Shown in pieces: positions 63,561-64,000 of a DNA stretch of 64,000 nt. Made by a program: the position numbers and the translations under genes. The stretch is from Bacteroidota bacterium. Its GTDB lineage: Bacteria > Bacteroidota > Bacteroidia > Chitinophagales > Chitinophagaceae. The notes under the pieces are model-generated. The model worked only from the letters and a program-made list of their open reading frames with translations, ran no database searches and had not been told where the DNA came from. The stretch is from the NCBI GenBank assembly GCA_018267575.1, contig JAFDYF010000069.1, forward strand, positions 186,001 to 250,000, written 5' to 3'. The stretch's first letter is position 1; every line of letters begins with the position of its first letter.

Positions 63561-64000
63561 ATGGAAAAGCTAAAGTCCCTTGTATGGGTGTTCCTCTACT
63601 CCCTTATTTTTATTACAGCAAATGCTCAAAATGAGAAGGCGGTTACTCAAATCTCCGGTACAATTACGGATCAAAAGGGGACTGGTCTTCCGGGGGTAAC
63701 GGTAAATGTAAAGGGAAAAAACATATCCACCGTTACAGATGAAAATGGTAGGTTCAAAATAAATGTCCCTATTGGACAAAAAGCTTTGCTGGTTTCTTCG
63801 GTTGGCTATGCCGATCAAGAATTTATTATTGGAGGTAAGAATGACATCACAATACATATGAAAGAGTCGTCCAAAAAATTGGATGATGTAGTGGTGGTGG
63901 GGTATGGTACTCAAAAAAGAAAGGACCTGACCGGATCTGTCAGTTCGGTCAGTAGTGATCAGATGAATCTTGGTGGCACTACGGCAGACCTTGGACAGGC
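63561..64000 (+). CDS. SusC/RagA family TonB-linked outer-membrane receptor, 5' part
   Basis: Open to the right edge (about 146 codons). A signal peptide (MEKLKSLVWVFLYSLIFITANAQ) is followed by a carboxypeptidase-regulatory-like domain (ISGTITDQKGTGLPGVTVNVKG, STVTDENGRFKINVP) and the start of the plug domain with the SusC signature DDVVVVGYGTQKRKDLTGS. Only about the first seventh of a normal receptor of some 1000 aa is inside the window. It imports glycans with a SusD partner, which should lie further right. Confidence 0.92.
   Translation, partial: MEKLKSLVWVFLYSLIFITANAQNEKAVTQISGTITDQKGTGLPGVTVNVKGKNISTVTDENGRFKINVPIGQKALLVSSVGYADQEFIIGGKNDITIHMKESSKKLDDVVVVGYGTQKRKDLTGSVSSVSSDQMNLGGTTADLGQ

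Overview
The window comes from the chromosome of a member of the Bacteroidota, most likely the Chitinophagales/Chitinophagaceae. The evidence is a SusC/RagA receptor running off the right edge, a TamL-type lipoprotein, the DUF4129-DUF4350-MoxR-DUF58 operon, promoter elements of the TAnnTTTG type, AT-rich leaders without Shine-Dalgarno sites, and housekeeping proteins (TruB, ArgS, GuaA, DnaK, Tex, XerD) of Bacteroidota character. This placement is inference from gene content. No rRNA, tRNA, CRISPR array, transposase or prophage was recognised.

Layout. 1-4.5 kb: MoxR/DUF58 operon. 4.7-5.2 kb: a Doc-type toxin-antitoxin pair whose toxin carries an internal amber stop. 5.4-35.3 kb: mostly housekeeping genes on both strands: truB, tamL, an rRNA/tRNA methyltransferase, argS, gtrA, dnaK, an XRE-S24 regulator, a Cdd1-like protein, two genes of the ligase-associated DNA-damage system (pdeM and the DEXH helicase), haem proteins, guaA, tex, the selenium pair mnmH-selD, manA, yraN and xerD. 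35.4-43.2 kb: an accessory stretch with an MFS exporter divergent from a PGM1-like ATP-grasp peptide ligase, a Rieske oxygenase, small unknown genes, a GNAT enzyme, a second MFS pump and a hydrolase. A 21-nt palindromic repeat occurs upstream of both the oxygenase and the pump.

43.6-56.8 kb: a one-directional catabolic cluster. lutABC (lactate oxidation), an L-fucose permease, an RraA-like aldolase, a two-gene UxaA-type dehydratase and an L-fucose-dehydrogenase-like SDR are followed by three exported proteins: GH36 galactosidase, a beta-helix protein resembling GH141 fucosidases, and a GH20 hexosaminidase. Together they read as release and non-phosphorylative breakdown of L-fucose from a glycan, with lactate feeding LutABC. 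A convergent phnW (2-aminoethylphosphonate transaminase) closes it. 57.9-64 kb: a cytochrome b, glycerate kinase plus GntP permease, a DinB-like protein, and a LacI regulator followed by a striking paired LacI-type operator palindrome in front of the truncated susC.

A second theme is a family of degenerate tandem repeats with a 7-nt period, found in three intergenic spacers and also in frame inside argS, pdeM and the DEXH helicase.
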